Shown: positions 45,690 through 54,642 of the stretch, piece by piece
How positions within the stretch are numbered: position 1 is the stretch's first letter
How the letters are laid out: the number at the start of each line of letters is the position of its first letter
Assembly: GCF_900128985.1 (NCBI RefSeq)
Contig: NZ_FQUC01000001.1
Span: 620,001 to 684,000, forward strand
DNA length: 64,000 nt
From: Indolivaga macrotermitis
GTDB lineage: Bacteria; Bacteroidota; Bacteroidia; Bacteroidales; Dysgonomonadaceae
Reading direction: 5' to 3'
Notes under the pieces: generated by a model
Database searches by the model: none
What the model was told of the DNA's origin: nothing
The model's input: only the letters and a program-made list of their open reading frames with translations
Program-made: the position numbers and the translations under genes

Positions 45690-47240
45690 TTATAGTGTTA
45701 CTTTTTTCGCGTTACCTTTCGATTCGTTATGAAAAGAATCTACAGCCGTTATAACATATTTATATTTGTTTTTTCCTTTTTCGTAGGGCAATACATAGCT
45801 GTTCTCCCGGGTAATACCAACTATATTTTCCGGATTGTTCAAGTCTTCAGCCTGCCCGTTCCGAAATCTGTATATGACATAATAGGAGGCGGTTTCAGGA
45901 TTTCCTTTCTGACTATCACTTTCCCATGCAAGACGATGTTCGGTGTTGGTGAAAATTTCTTTGATGCTTTTAACCTTCTTAGGCGATTTTTTATGCATAT
46001 GAGTATATGCAGGAATCAGTGCCGGATATTTGTGATAGTTATTTTTCAGAGCATCGGTAACTCCACGGTAATTTTCTACCAGATTGAGAGCATACCAGAA
46101 CGAATTTCCGTGTACATTTTTATAACTTCTTGACAAGCGCATCTTTTCGCTGAGCTGATTATCGCCCGAAGGCATTGAAGCGTCCATTGTCCGTTTGATA
46201 TCTTGTCCGATATAAAGAGGTTGTTCGAAATTATTCTCTGACCACCATTGAATCAGTGTCGCATAGTCTGCCGCTTTATGTCCTATTTCCCAGTATACCT
46301 GAGGCATATTATAGTCGATCCATCCGTTTTTAACCCAAAGCTTAACATCGGCATACAGGTCGTCATAATTTTGCAAACCGTTGGTATTACTACCCGTTCC
46401 GTTAGGTGTACTGCGCTTGTTACGGTATATGCCGAACGGGCTGATCCCGAACCGTACCCATGGCTTGGTTAATACAATGGTCTCCTTTAATTCTTTGATC
46501 AGCGAATTTACGTTATTACGGCGCCAGTCTTCTTTATGTGCTGCGTCGAAACCTTGTGTGACTCCATATTGAGCAAAGCTGCGATCATCGGGAAAGGGTT
46601 TTCCAGCAATCGGATATGGATAGAAATAGTCATCCATATGGATAGCATCTACATCGTAGCGTTTTACAATGTCTTTTACAACTTTACATATGTATTCTCT
46701 GTTCGAAGGAATTCCCGGATCGAAAAATATCTGGGTTCCGTATTTGACAAAACGTTCGGGCTCCCTGTAATAAATGTGGTTTCTAACCAGTACCTGACTT
46801 TCCGATACGGATACACGGTACGGGTTTAGCCATGCATGTAGTTCCATATTGCGTTTGTGGCACTCTTCCACTAAAAATGCTAACGGATCAAAGCCGTCAG
46901 GAAGACCTTTTCCTTGAGTTCCCGTCATAAAATTGCTCCAGGGCTCGATCTCCGAGTAATAAAAGGCATCAGCTTGCGGACGTACCTGAAAAATAACAGC
47001 ATTGATACCGGCAGCCTGTAGATTATTTAATACCGAAACAAAGTATTGTCTCATCTGCTGGCTGTTCATCGATTGGTATTGTCCTTGCCATGCAGTTTGT
47101 ATCCATGCACCCCTGAATTCCCTTTTGGGATATTTGAGGCTGCTATAGTCGGGTTGAGGTTTTTTACTGCCGCATGAAGATAGAAGGATTGCAGAGAGAA
47201 TGAACAGGATAGATGTCCGGATGATTGATATTTTTTTCAT
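45690..47240 (-). CDS. GHL10 (DUF187) family glycosyl-hydrolase-like lipoprotein
   Basis: 516-residue lipoprotein (lipobox LLSSC, Cys near residue 23) with a (beta/alpha)8-type GHL10 domain over about residues 40-400. Visible family segments are REFRGAWIQTAWQGQY, NAVIFQVRPQADAFY, HAWLNPYRV, AIHMDDYFYPYP near residue 206 with its acidic pair, and FGISPFGIYRN. The C-terminal 90 residues read as a fibronectin type III-like domain. Related proteins such as YngK act on unknown polysaccharides, and some relatives cleave peptidoglycan-like or exopolysaccharide chains. Monocistronic, with a -7 box upstream. Confidence 0.9.
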   Translation of the reverse strand: MKKISIIRTSILFILSAILLSSCGSKKPQPDYSSLKYPKREFRGAWIQTAWQGQYQSMNSQQMRQYFVSVLNNLQAAGINAVIFQVRPQADAFYYSEIEPWSNFMTGTQGKGLPDGFDPLAFLVEECHKRNMELHAWLNPYRVSVSESQVLVRNHIYYREPERFVKYGTQIFFDPGIPSNREYICKVVKDIVKRYDVDAIHMDDYFYPYPIAGKPFPDDRSFAQYGVTQGFDAAHKEDWRRNNVNSLIKELKETIVLTKPWVRFGISPFGIYRNKRSTPNGTGSNTNGLQNYDDLYADVKLWVKNGWIDYNMPQVYWEIGHKAADYATLIQWWSENNFEQPLYIGQDIKRTMDASMPSGDNQLSEKMRLSRSYKNVHGNSFWYALNLVENYRGVTDALKNNYHKYPALIPAYTHMHKKSPKKVKSIKEIFTNTEHRLAWESDSQKGNPETASYYVIYRFRNGQAEDLNNPENIVGITRENSYVLPYEKGKNKYKYVITAVDSFHNESKGNAKKVTL

Positions 47241-47268
47241 TATATAGTTTCGAAACTTTTAGAGATTA

Positions 47269-47276
47269 CAAAAGTA
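47269..47276 (-). promoter_or_regulatory. -7 box of the GHL10 gene
   Basis: The minus strand reads TACTTTTG, an exact TAnnTTTG match, about 29 nt upstream of the ATG at 47240. Confidence 0.6.
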
Positions 47277-47397
47277 TAAATAATTACTGTATCATATAAC
47301 CTATTAGGCTATTAATGATAAGAATATATAAATCAATTCTATTATATCTGCTTTTTTTCTTATTTTCGTACTTTGGAAATGTATTTATATTAGGAAT

Positions 47398-47640
47398 ATG
47401 TTACAGCAAATTGCAGATTTTATAGAGATTGTTCAAGTTTTGTTTATAATATTGGGTGTAGCCGGAATTATAGTTTTCCTGTTCGGTTTGTTCCGGAAAC
47501 AAAAGCATCTGATGGTAAAGGGAGGGTATATGATACTGTTGGCCGCAGTATTGACCGTTTGCGGATACCTTATTATGGAGACGACCAAGAAGCGCGCCGT
47601 TGATTATCTGAACAATACCTACATCGAAATTAATAAATGA
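47398..47640 (+). CDS. Small two-helix membrane protein
   Basis: 80 residues with two membrane helices (about 12-32 and 42-60) joined by a basic loop (FRKQKHLMVKGG). No family is recognised. Its stop overlaps the start of the metallophosphoesterase gene (ATGA), so the two are translationally coupled and probably work at the same membrane. Confidence 0.75.
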   Translation: MLQQIADFIEIVQVLFIILGVAGIIVFLFGLFRKQKHLMVKGGYMILLAAVLTVCGYLIMETTKKRAVDYLNNTYIEINK

Positions 47641-48902
47641 TCAAAAAAATACAGATATTGCTACTGATAATATGTATCAGTACACAAGCGCAATCGTGTA
47701 CACCTGACTCCGATTCTCTAAAAATAGGAGTAATAGGTGACCCCCATTATCTTTCTGAACAACTGATGGATGACGGTAAGGCTGTCGAAGATTACGTCCG
47801 GATGAGCGGAAAGGATATCCGTGATGTACCACCTGTTTTACAACAAGTACTGGATGATTATCTGAATAGTGATATTGACATCCTTTTGATTCCGGGAGAC
47901 ATAACAAAAGACGGGGAAAAGCAAAGCCATCTGGATTTTCGAAAAAAACTCCAGCCGTTGATAGATAAAGGAGTAAAAATTTATGTAATCCCCGGGAATC
48001 ACGATATCAATATACCTCGACCGGTAAGATTCGAAGCTGATAAAACTTATCCGACAGATAATATTTCATCGGAAGACTTTTCCCGTATTTATGCAGATTG
48101 CGGATATGCAGATGCAATAAAACGGGATACGGCATCCTTAAGCTACGTTGCTAAGTTGAATGATAAAACATGGCTGTTGGCTATTGATGTATGCAAGTAT
48201 CAGGAGTATAAAGACCAGACAATATCATCCGGACGATTACTGCCCGAAACTGAGAAGTGGGCTGCGGAAATCTTAACCGAAGCACAGAAAAAGAATATCC
48301 GCGTTATAGGAATGATGCATCATGGATTAGTAGAGCATATCATGATGCAGTCTTATCTGTTCAAAGATTATTTGGTTGACGACTGGAACAGGCTGGCTCC
48401 TATGTTTGCCGACTTAGGGATGAAGGCTGTATTCACCGGGCATTTCCATTCGAACGATATAACCGAATATAAATCTCTGGCAGGTAATAAAATATACGAT
48501 ATAGAAACGGGATCACTGGCCGCATATGCTTATCCTTACCGTTTTGTCGAATTATCGGATAAGGGGATGAAAATATCTACTAAAAATGTTATTTCAATAG
48601 AAGGGAAGCCGGATCTGGCAGAAGATAATAAAATATTGATGGAGCAACGTGCCAGACATCTGGCTCTCGAAATGCTTAGATCTAAAGGAATGAGTTTTCC
48701 GCCTGAAACGACCCAATTGTTAGCCGATTTTGCCGGAAAACTATTTGTACAGCACATGTATGGTGATGAAAAAATGGACGATCAAATGCGTGAGGCCATA
48801 GCCCGGCTGGTAAAAGATATAGGTGTGCCGATGCCCTTGTCTCCCGAAAGTATCGAATTGGATTTCTTTCCGGCTGACAACAATGTCGAAATTGAGTTTT
48901 AA
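47637..48902 (+). CDS. Exported calcineurin-like metallophosphoesterase
   Basis: 421-residue protein with an N-terminal signal segment ending near QAQSC (residue about 21), an imperfect lipobox, so it may be a lipoprotein. The metallophosphoesterase motifs run in order: GDPHYL near residue 35, PGDITKDG near 88, PGNHDIN near 122, MMHHGLVEH near 226, GHFHSND near 268. The substrate could be a phosphodiester, a nucleotide or a lipid-linked phosphate. Coupled to the small membrane protein upstream; the 111-bp gap after it contains the promoter of the glycan operon. Confidence 0.92.
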   Translation: MIKKIQILLLIICISTQAQSCTPDSDSLKIGVIGDPHYLSEQLMDDGKAVEDYVRMSGKDIRDVPPVLQQVLDDYLNSDIDILLIPGDITKDGEKQSHLDFRKKLQPLIDKGVKIYVIPGNHDINIPRPVRFEADKTYPTDNISSEDFSRIYADCGYADAIKRDTASLSYVAKLNDKTWLLAIDVCKYQEYKDQTISSGRLLPETEKWAAEILTEAQKKNIRVIGMMHHGLVEHIMMQSYLFKDYLVDDWNRLAPMFADLGMKAVFTGHFHSNDITEYKSLAGNKIYDIETGSLAAYAYPYRFVELSDKGMKISTKNVISIEGKPDLAEDNKILMEQRARHLALEMLRSKGMSFPPETTQLLADFAGKLFVQHMYGDEKMDDQMREAIARLVKDIGVPMPLSPESIELDFFPADNNVEIEF

Positions 48903-48944
48903 CACTTTCGGGGCCGGAAGGGCTTATTTATCATACTAAATTTC

Positions 48945-48952
48945 TAACTTTG
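48945..48952 (+). promoter_or_regulatory. -7 box of the glycan operon
   Basis: TAACTTTG matches TAnnTTTG, giving a leader of about 55 nt before the ATG at 49014. Confidence 0.6.
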
Positions 48953-49013
48953 TAGTATTTAAGAAGAAAGGGTAATCAAAAAAAGTCTGTGATCTAAAAA
49001 TTAGGATATTCAC

Positions 49014-50264
49014 ATGGATACAAGGTTTTATGACCGTTATAATAACTTATTGAGCAAGCTGGATTATTCCTATAAAGGGTATAATCTGAAAAATCTCGTA
49101 CCCGGATATCTGACTTGTATGTTTACCGACGACCCGTTGACAGGACGCGATGTATTCAAAGGATTTTATCAGGGAGTACAGTTTGTCGATGTTTCAAAAG
49201 TGCTGCAAACAGACAAGTCTACTGTGATATCTTATTTGATTGACCGTAAAGATTATGGCGACTTGGCAGAGTCTGTCAAAAAACTATATCCCGACTCAGG
49301 TATTACATGTATAGAAACTCTCGGACATGCCAGATATTCAGTCTTCAGTATTTCGTATATCGGACATTTGTTAAAAGCCTTCCGGATAGTTTTTACTCGT
49401 TCCATAAAGGAGTCTTTTACTACCAAGCTGTTTTTGGTTGCACTGTTGACCAATCTGCTGAATCAGGTAAAATATCTCGAAAGAATAAAATGTCCTGCGA
49501 ATATTAAACGTTATATCTGTTTCAATTCGGCTTATAAGGAAGAAAGCCTGCTTACCCTCTATTTCAAGAAACGGGGAATAGAAACAATAACATTACAACA
49601 CGGAATTTTTTGCGACTTCAAGCAAATAATACCTTTCGATATTATCAATCTCGATAACCTTATAGCCAATAAGGTTATGTGCTGGGGACAATCGACAGTC
49701 GACTATCTGAAAACAAAAGGGTTTGACGATTCGCGCCTTATGTTGATGGGTAATCCTAAATACAAAGATGCTGTAATTACCCATGTAGACCAATCATTCA
49801 CAAAGTGTCTTGTACTCCTCGGCCGATCGGTATATATACCATCGAATGATAAGCTATTGGCTCTTTTGCAAGAGTTCAACCGTAAACATAACAACCGGAT
49901 ATTGTTCTATTTAAAGAAACATCCTTTTGTAGTCGATTCCGAGCACAAGGCATTTGCCAGTCTGGCTGATAATATGTTCTTTGTAGGGCGCGAGCATTCG
50001 GTGCAAGAAGTATTGAGGTCTGATCTGGTAGATTTTACTATTGCTGTAAATACTACGGCTTATTATGAATCACTCGCTCTGGGTAAAATATCCTTAAGGT
50101 GGTCGGAATCAGAGAATGAGGACTTTGTAGGAATGGATGATAAATTTTACGACCTGAAAGGGCTGGAAGAAAAAATAGAAGTTTTTAAGTCGAAACCCGA
50201 GCCTGAAATCAGGCAGGAGATGAAAGACGTAATAAAATATGTATTTAATCCCGATTTAAAATGA
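49014..50264 (+). CDS. Putative GT-B-like surface-glycan glycosyltransferase
   Basis: 416-residue soluble protein. It has no clear family signature, but the middle and C-terminal half look like a GT-B sugar or polyol-phosphate transferase: ETITLQHGIFCDF near residue 195, KVMCWGQSTVDYL near 221, LMLMGNPKYKD near 243, then FYLKKHPFV and YYESLALGK, the place where sialyl-, KDO- and CDP-glycerol-type transferases bind the nucleotide. It is first in the operon and overlaps the aldolase-fusion gene by 4 nt (ATGA). With a CMP-sugar synthetase two genes on, a CMP-activated donor is a fair inference. Confidence 0.6.
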   Translation: MDTRFYDRYNNLLSKLDYSYKGYNLKNLVPGYLTCMFTDDPLTGRDVFKGFYQGVQFVDVSKVLQTDKSTVISYLIDRKDYGDLAESVKKLYPDSGITCIETLGHARYSVFSISYIGHLLKAFRIVFTRSIKESFTTKLFLVALLTNLLNQVKYLERIKCPANIKRYICFNSAYKEESLLTLYFKKRGIETITLQHGIFCDFKQIIPFDIINLDNLIANKVMCWGQSTVDYLKTKGFDDSRLMLMGNPKYKDAVITHVDQSFTKCLVLLGRSVYIPSNDKLLALLQEFNRKHNNRILFYLKKHPFVVDSEHKAFASLADNMFFVGREHSVQEVLRSDLVDFTIAVNTTAYYESLALGKISLRWSESENEDFVGMDDKFYDLKGLEEKIEVFKSKPEPEIRQEMKDVIKYVFNPDLK

Positions 50265-51820
50265 TAGAAGTATTAGATTGTACACTGCGTGATGGCGGGT
50301 ATTATACCAATTGGGATTTCGAAGAAAATCTGACCCGTAATTACTTCGAAGCAATGGAAGCATTGCCTGTTTCGTATATTGAGATAGGTTACCGCTCTCT
50401 GTTGCAGAATGATTATAAGGGCGAATATAATTTCTGCCCGGACTATGTAATAGCAAATGCCCGCCGGTATATGCCTTCGAAAAAGATAGGGGTTATACTG
50501 AACGAAAAGGAAATTAAACCGGGAGACCTCCGTCAATTACTTGGCTCGTGCGTAGGAAAACTTGATTTTGTGCGGATGGCTATTGATCCGGCTAACTGGA
50601 AAAGGGCTAAATCTTCAGCTGAAGAGATTAAAAAGATGGGATTTGAAGTTGGATTCAATGTAATGTACATGTCTAAATGGACAGCCGAATATCCTTCTTT
50701 TATCGATGATATAGCAGCGCTGAATGGTGTTGTAGATAGTTTTGCCATGGTCGATTCGTTCGGTAGCATGTATCCCCATGAAGTTGTGGAGATTACCTGT
50801 AGGGTAAAATCTGTTTTGAAATGCAAAATAGGATTTCACGGGCATAATAATACGGAACTTGCTTTTGCTAATACTTTAGCAGCCATCGAGGCAGGATGCG
50901 ATATTGTAGATGCAACTGTAACAGGGATGGGGCGCGGAGCCGGAAATTTGCGTACAGAGTTATTCTTATCCTACCTTTCTTCTAAAGAAGGATGGAATGT
51001 CGATTTCAACCGTTTGAGCACGACAGTTGCAGATTTTGAACGAATGAAAGAGCAATATGGATGGGGAACGAATCTGCCTTACATGGTTTCCGGATTTAAC
51101 TCACTTCCGCAGAAAGATGTAATGGATTGGGTAACCCGTCGTTTTTATTCGATAAACAGTATTTTGCAAGCTTTGAATAATATGAAGGATAAGAAAGGCG
51201 ATAACCTGAAATTACCGGAATTTAATTCAGATAAGCAGCATTTCGAACAAGCGATAATTATTGGTGGAGGACCAAGCGGAGCAAATGCCGCTAAGGCTAT
51301 CAAGCAACTGATAACTAAGCGGAAAAATAAATCGATGTGCCTGATCCATGCCAGTAGTAAGAATGCAGGATATTATAAGGATCTGGACATCCCTCAGTTT
51401 TTCTGCTTAGTTGGGAATGAAGGTCACCGGCTGGAAAAAGTATTTGCCGATTTCGATCCGGATAGGATTTCTTGCGTGTTGCCTCCTTATCCAAGAAAAA
51501 TGGGAACATATGTTCCGGAAAAGCTATTGGGGAAAAGTTATGAATTAACAGATGTAACCTTTTCCGATTTATATCAGGATTCTCATACGGCATTGGCATT
51601 ACAAATAGCATTGGAGCTTTCAGTAAGTACGTTGTACATTGCCGGATATGACGGATATGACGGGCTGATCGGCGAAAATGAACGGATGCTTACGCAGGAG
51701 AACGAATACCTGTTATCGCGGATTGTAGATAACAATAGGCAAATGGAAGTAGCGACGATTACCGCCACAAAATACAAAGGGGTGAAGAATCTATCGGTAT
51801 ACGGACTTTTAACAGAGTAA
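50261..51820 (+). CDS. DRE-TIM aldolase fused to a C-terminal Rossmann-like domain
   Basis: 519-residue two-domain protein. Residues about 1-300 are an HMG-CoA-lyase/4-hydroxy-2-oxovalerate-aldolase-like TIM barrel, with DCTLRDGGYY at residues 6-15 (catalytic Arg and metal Asp), MVDSFGSMYP near 163-172, the metal histidines in FHGHNN (His193, His195), and DATVTGMGRGAGN near 217-229. Residues about 331-519 form a second domain starting AIIIGGGPSG and ending with LYIAGYDGYDG..., which resembles DUF115/MptE-like sugar-associated domains; that resemblance is tentative. It lies between a putative transferase and a CMP-sugar synthetase, suggesting it makes or remodels an unusual keto-acid sugar or acyl substituent. 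Confidence 0.8.
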   Translation: MIEVLDCTLRDGGYYTNWDFEENLTRNYFEAMEALPVSYIEIGYRSLLQNDYKGEYNFCPDYVIANARRYMPSKKIGVILNEKEIKPGDLRQLLGSCVGKLDFVRMAIDPANWKRAKSSAEEIKKMGFEVGFNVMYMSKWTAEYPSFIDDIAALNGVVDSFAMVDSFGSMYPHEVVEITCRVKSVLKCKIGFHGHNNTELAFANTLAAIEAGCDIVDATVTGMGRGAGNLRTELFLSYLSSKEGWNVDFNRLSTTVADFERMKEQYGWGTNLPYMVSGFNSLPQKDVMDWVTRRFYSINSILQALNNMKDKKGDNLKLPEFNSDKQHFEQAIIIGGGPSGANAAKAIKQLITKRKNKSMCLIHASSKNAGYYKDLDIPQFFCLVGNEGHRLEKVFADFDPDRISCVLPPYPRKMGTYVPEKLLGKSYELTDVTFSDLYQDSHTALALQIALELSVSTLYIAGYDGYDGLIGENERMLTQENEYLLSRIVDNNRQMEVATITATKYKGVKNLSVYGLLTE

Positions 51821-51828
51821 AATCAGAA

Positions 51829-52515
51829 ATGAAAATATCAGCTTTTTTACCTTGCAGAGCAGGGAGTGAACGGGTTCCTCATAAAAATACACGGTCTTTT
51901 GCCGGTATCGAAGGAGGTCTGTTGAAGATGAAACTCAGACAATTGATTGCATGCGATTCTATCGATGAGATCGTATTGTCTACAAATGACGATGAGGTTA
52001 TTCGTATAGCCGAATCGTTATCCGAACCGAAAATCCGAATAGACCGTCGTCCTGAGCATTTGGCGACATCATCGACTTCGACCGATGACCTGATAAAATA
52101 TGTACCTCAGGTAATAAAAGAAGGTGCTGTGCTGTGGACACATGTAACTTCTCCATTTATCGATGAAGAATTATATTCGAAGGCTATAGATCAATACAAG
52201 CAAATACTGAGTGAGGGAGATTATGACTCACTTATGTCAGTAATGGCTTTGCGTACGTTTATCTGGAATAAAACAGGTGCTGTGAACTATGATCGGGATA
52301 AAGAAAAATGGCCTCGTACCCAGACCATCGAACCTCTGTTTGAGATCGATAGTGGCATCTTTCTGGCGGATATAGATATTTATAATAACCTGCAGGATAG
52401 AGTGGGTAAGAAACCTCTCCTTTTTGAGAATAATGATATTGCAGCTTTTGATATCGATTGGGAAGAAGATTTCTTTATCGCTGAGGCTATTTATAATCAA
52501 TTGAAGAAAAACTGA
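51829..52515 (+). CDS. CMP-sugar synthetase (acylneuraminate cytidylyltransferase family)
   Basis: 228-residue nucleotidyltransferase. The N-terminal PCRAGSERVPHKN (residues about 8-20) is the CTP-binding motif of NeuA/KdsB-type enzymes, followed by STNDDEVI, RRPEHLA and LWTHVTSPF. It activates a 2-keto-3-deoxy acid sugar as its CMP derivative. No sialic-acid or legionaminic-acid synthase (NeuB-type) gene is in the cluster, so the substrate acid is either made elsewhere or built by the adjacent aldolase-like protein. 8 nt after the aldolase gene and 3 nt before the first GT2 gene. Confidence 0.88.
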   Translation: MKISAFLPCRAGSERVPHKNTRSFAGIEGGLLKMKLRQLIACDSIDEIVLSTNDDEVIRIAESLSEPKIRIDRRPEHLATSSTSTDDLIKYVPQVIKEGAVLWTHVTSPFIDEELYSKAIDQYKQILSEGDYDSLMSVMALRTFIWNKTGAVNYDRDKEKWPRTQTIEPLFEIDSGIFLADIDIYNNLQDRVGKKPLLFENNDIAAFDIDWEEDFFIAEAIYNQLKKN

Positions 52516-52518
52516 TAT

Positions 52519-53562
52519 ATGGGTGTGCGTATCTCGGTAATAGTCCCGATTTACAATATGGAGCAATTTCTGGATCGTTGTCTTGGCTCATTGACTAGTC
52601 AAGCATACGGGAATCTGGAATTTATACTCGTTAATGATGGGTCTACAGACTCGTCGGCGGAGATTTGCGATAGATATGCACAAGAAGATGCCCGGATTAA
52701 ACTTGTTCATCAGCAGAATGGAGGAGTCTCTTCAGCCCGGAATACCGGGTTAAATATCGCAACAGGAGATTATCTCAGCTTTGTCGACCCTGATGACAGG
52801 ATAGCATCAGGTGCTTATTCGCTATTGGCAGAATATATTTCGGATGCCAAACCCGATATTTTGCGTTTTGGTGCTTATCGTAAAGGTGAAGAGCTGGACT
52901 GGTTACCCTTTGAAGGTCTGTATGAAGGTTCGGGCTTTGAAAAGGAAGTTGTACTGCCGATGATCGGTTCTGATAAGTTTGGAGGAATGTTTATCTTGGG
53001 AGTCTTGTGGTTGCATTTGTTCAAACGTGATCTGATAGAACAAAATGATATAAGGTTCAATCCGAAACTAAGGAGATGCGAAGACCGGCTTTTTACAATT
53101 TCGGCGATGATTAATGCCTCTAATATGCTCTTTGTCAGAGATAATTTGTATCATTACGAAGTGAATGACGAATCGCTGTCGAATAGGTACGATCCTGCCC
53201 GTTGGGAGCAGGAGAGTTTGTTCCTGTCAGATTTAAAGCAATTGTATCATCAGAAGAAAGACAGTGCATTTATAGAAGAAGCGGATAAGAGAATTGCGAA
53301 CGACTATATTCTGAGGGTAATAACTTCTGTTAATCAGGAATATTTTACGAACAACAACAATTCTTTTTGGAGAAGATATAAGAATATAAAGAAGATAATT
53401 TGCAACCCTGAAGTAAAAAAAGCTGCTTACGGAATGAGAACCGGACAGTTAGGCTTAAAAGGACGACTAATTATAGGGATGATTAAATATCGTTTGGCAT
53501 TTCTGCTAAATGTATTTAATACCATTATTTTACTAAAAAATAAGCTCAACAGCAATGGATAA
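52519..53562 (+). CDS. Family 2 glycosyltransferase
   Basis: 347-residue GT-A enzyme. The N-terminal domain shows SVIVPIYNMEQFLDRCL, LVNDGSTDSS, NGGVSSARNTGL and the metal-binding DPDD near residue 91, all standard for GT2. The C-terminal part has a hydrophobic segment near residue 330 but no full membrane domain. It probably adds one sugar to the lipid-linked glycan made by this operon. Overlaps the next gene by 8 nt. Confidence 0.92.
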   Translation: MGVRISVIVPIYNMEQFLDRCLGSLTSQAYGNLEFILVNDGSTDSSAEICDRYAQEDARIKLVHQQNGGVSSARNTGLNIATGDYLSFVDPDDRIASGAYSLLAEYISDAKPDILRFGAYRKGEELDWLPFEGLYEGSGFEKEVVLPMIGSDKFGGMFILGVLWLHLFKRDLIEQNDIRFNPKLRRCEDRLFTISAMINASNMLFVRDNLYHYEVNDESLSNRYDPARWEQESLFLSDLKQLYHQKKDSAFIEEADKRIANDYILRVITSVNQEYFTNNNNSFWRRYKNIKKIICNPEVKKAAYGMRTGQLGLKGRLIIGMIKYRLAFLLNVFNTIILLKNKLNSNG

Positions 53563-54493
53563 GATATCTACAATTGTGCCTTGTTATAACGAAGAACAAG
53601 CTTTACCATATCTATATGAGGAGTTGGTGAAGGTAGCTCAAAAAATGAGCGGGCAAGAGTTCGAATTTATATTTATCAATGATGGATCGAGAGACCGGAC
53701 TCTGGATGTTATACGGGAATTGAGAAAGAAAGACCCGAGAGTTCGCTATGTGTCTTTTTCCCGTAACTTCGGAAAAGAGGCGGCCATATATGCAGGGCTC
53801 GAAGCGGCAAAAGGCGACTATGTAGCTATGCTTGATGCCGACCTGCAAGACCCTCCTTACTTATTGGAAGAAATGTATGATACACTACAAACACGGGAGT
53901 ACGATTGTGTAGCGACCCGTCGTGTAGATAGAAAAGGCGAACCTGTAATCCGTTCATTCTTTGCCCGTAAGTTCTATCAGCTGATCAATAAAATATCGGA
54001 TACGGAAATCGTAGATGGAGCCCGCGACTTTAGGTTAATGACCCGCCAGATGGTAAACTCGATACTGGAGCTGAAAGAATATAACCGTTTCTCGAAAGGT
54101 ATATTCGGCTGGGTTGGGTATAAAACAAAATGGATTGCTTATGAGAATGTTGAGCGTGTTGCCGGAGAAACCAAATGGTCTTTCTGGGGACTGTTCTTTT
54201 ACTCGCTCGAGGGTATTATTGCTTTCTCTACCCGCCCTTTGGCTATTGCCTCTATATTGGGAGTGGTACTTTTTGTGATCGCTATTTTCTGGACTTTCTA
54301 CATCATTACTAAAACTATACTTTGGGGAGAACCTGTAGCAGGTTATCCATCCATGATTTGCGGTATCTTCTTTATCGGTGGAATCCAGTTGCTATGTTTA
54401 GGTATTTTAGGACAATATCTGTCTAAAACATACCTCGAAACAAAAAAACGCCCTATCTATATTGCAAAGGAAACAGAAGAATCTGTATACTAA
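53555..54493 (+). CDS. Polyprenyl-phosphate glycosyltransferase-like GT2 (GtrB/DPM1 type)
   Basis: 312-residue membrane GT2. It has the N-terminal TIVPCYNEEQALPYL, FINDGSRDRTL, SFSRNFGKEAA, and DADLQDPP near residue 95, then two C-terminal membrane helices (about 230-252 and 265-290). This is the GtrB/ArnC/DPM1-like architecture that makes polyprenyl-phosphate-linked sugars for transfer outside the cytoplasm. It closes the operon. The 149-bp gap to the next gene contains the palindrome-ended repeat. Confidence 0.93.
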   Translation: MDKISTIVPCYNEEQALPYLYEELVKVAQKMSGQEFEFIFINDGSRDRTLDVIRELRKKDPRVRYVSFSRNFGKEAAIYAGLEAAKGDYVAMLDADLQDPPYLLEEMYDTLQTREYDCVATRRVDRKGEPVIRSFFARKFYQLINKISDTEIVDGARDFRLMTRQMVNSILELKEYNRFSKGIFGWVGYKTKWIAYENVERVAGETKWSFWGLFFYSLEGIIAFSTRPLAIASILGVVLFVIAIFWTFYIITKTILWGEPVAGYPSMICGIFFIGGIQLLCLGILGQYLSKTYLETKKRPIYIAKETEESVY

Positions 54494-54537
54494 TACAATG
54501 AACAAAAAGTATATTATTACAGTTATATCAGAGTCTT

Positions 54538-54630
54538 AAGGTCTCAGACCTTTTTATAGATTTTGTAAGTAAAGGGACAATAAGTATTTATGCCCGGAAA
54601 AATATATTATTAAATACTTACTGTTACTTA
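54538..54630 (-). repeat. About 90-bp intergenic element ending in the 15-nt palindrome, copy 3
   Basis: On the minus strand this matches copy 2 (33206-33297) block for block. The palindrome is at 54538-54552 and the AAGTATTTAATAATATATTTT block lies near 54600-54620. It lies directly upstream of the YiiX-like gene, whose ATG is 13 nt after its end. Copy 2 also sits just upstream of a gene (dinB), but in the opposite orientation relative to that gene. Confidence 0.75.
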
Positions 54631-54642
54631 ATTTAAATTATT

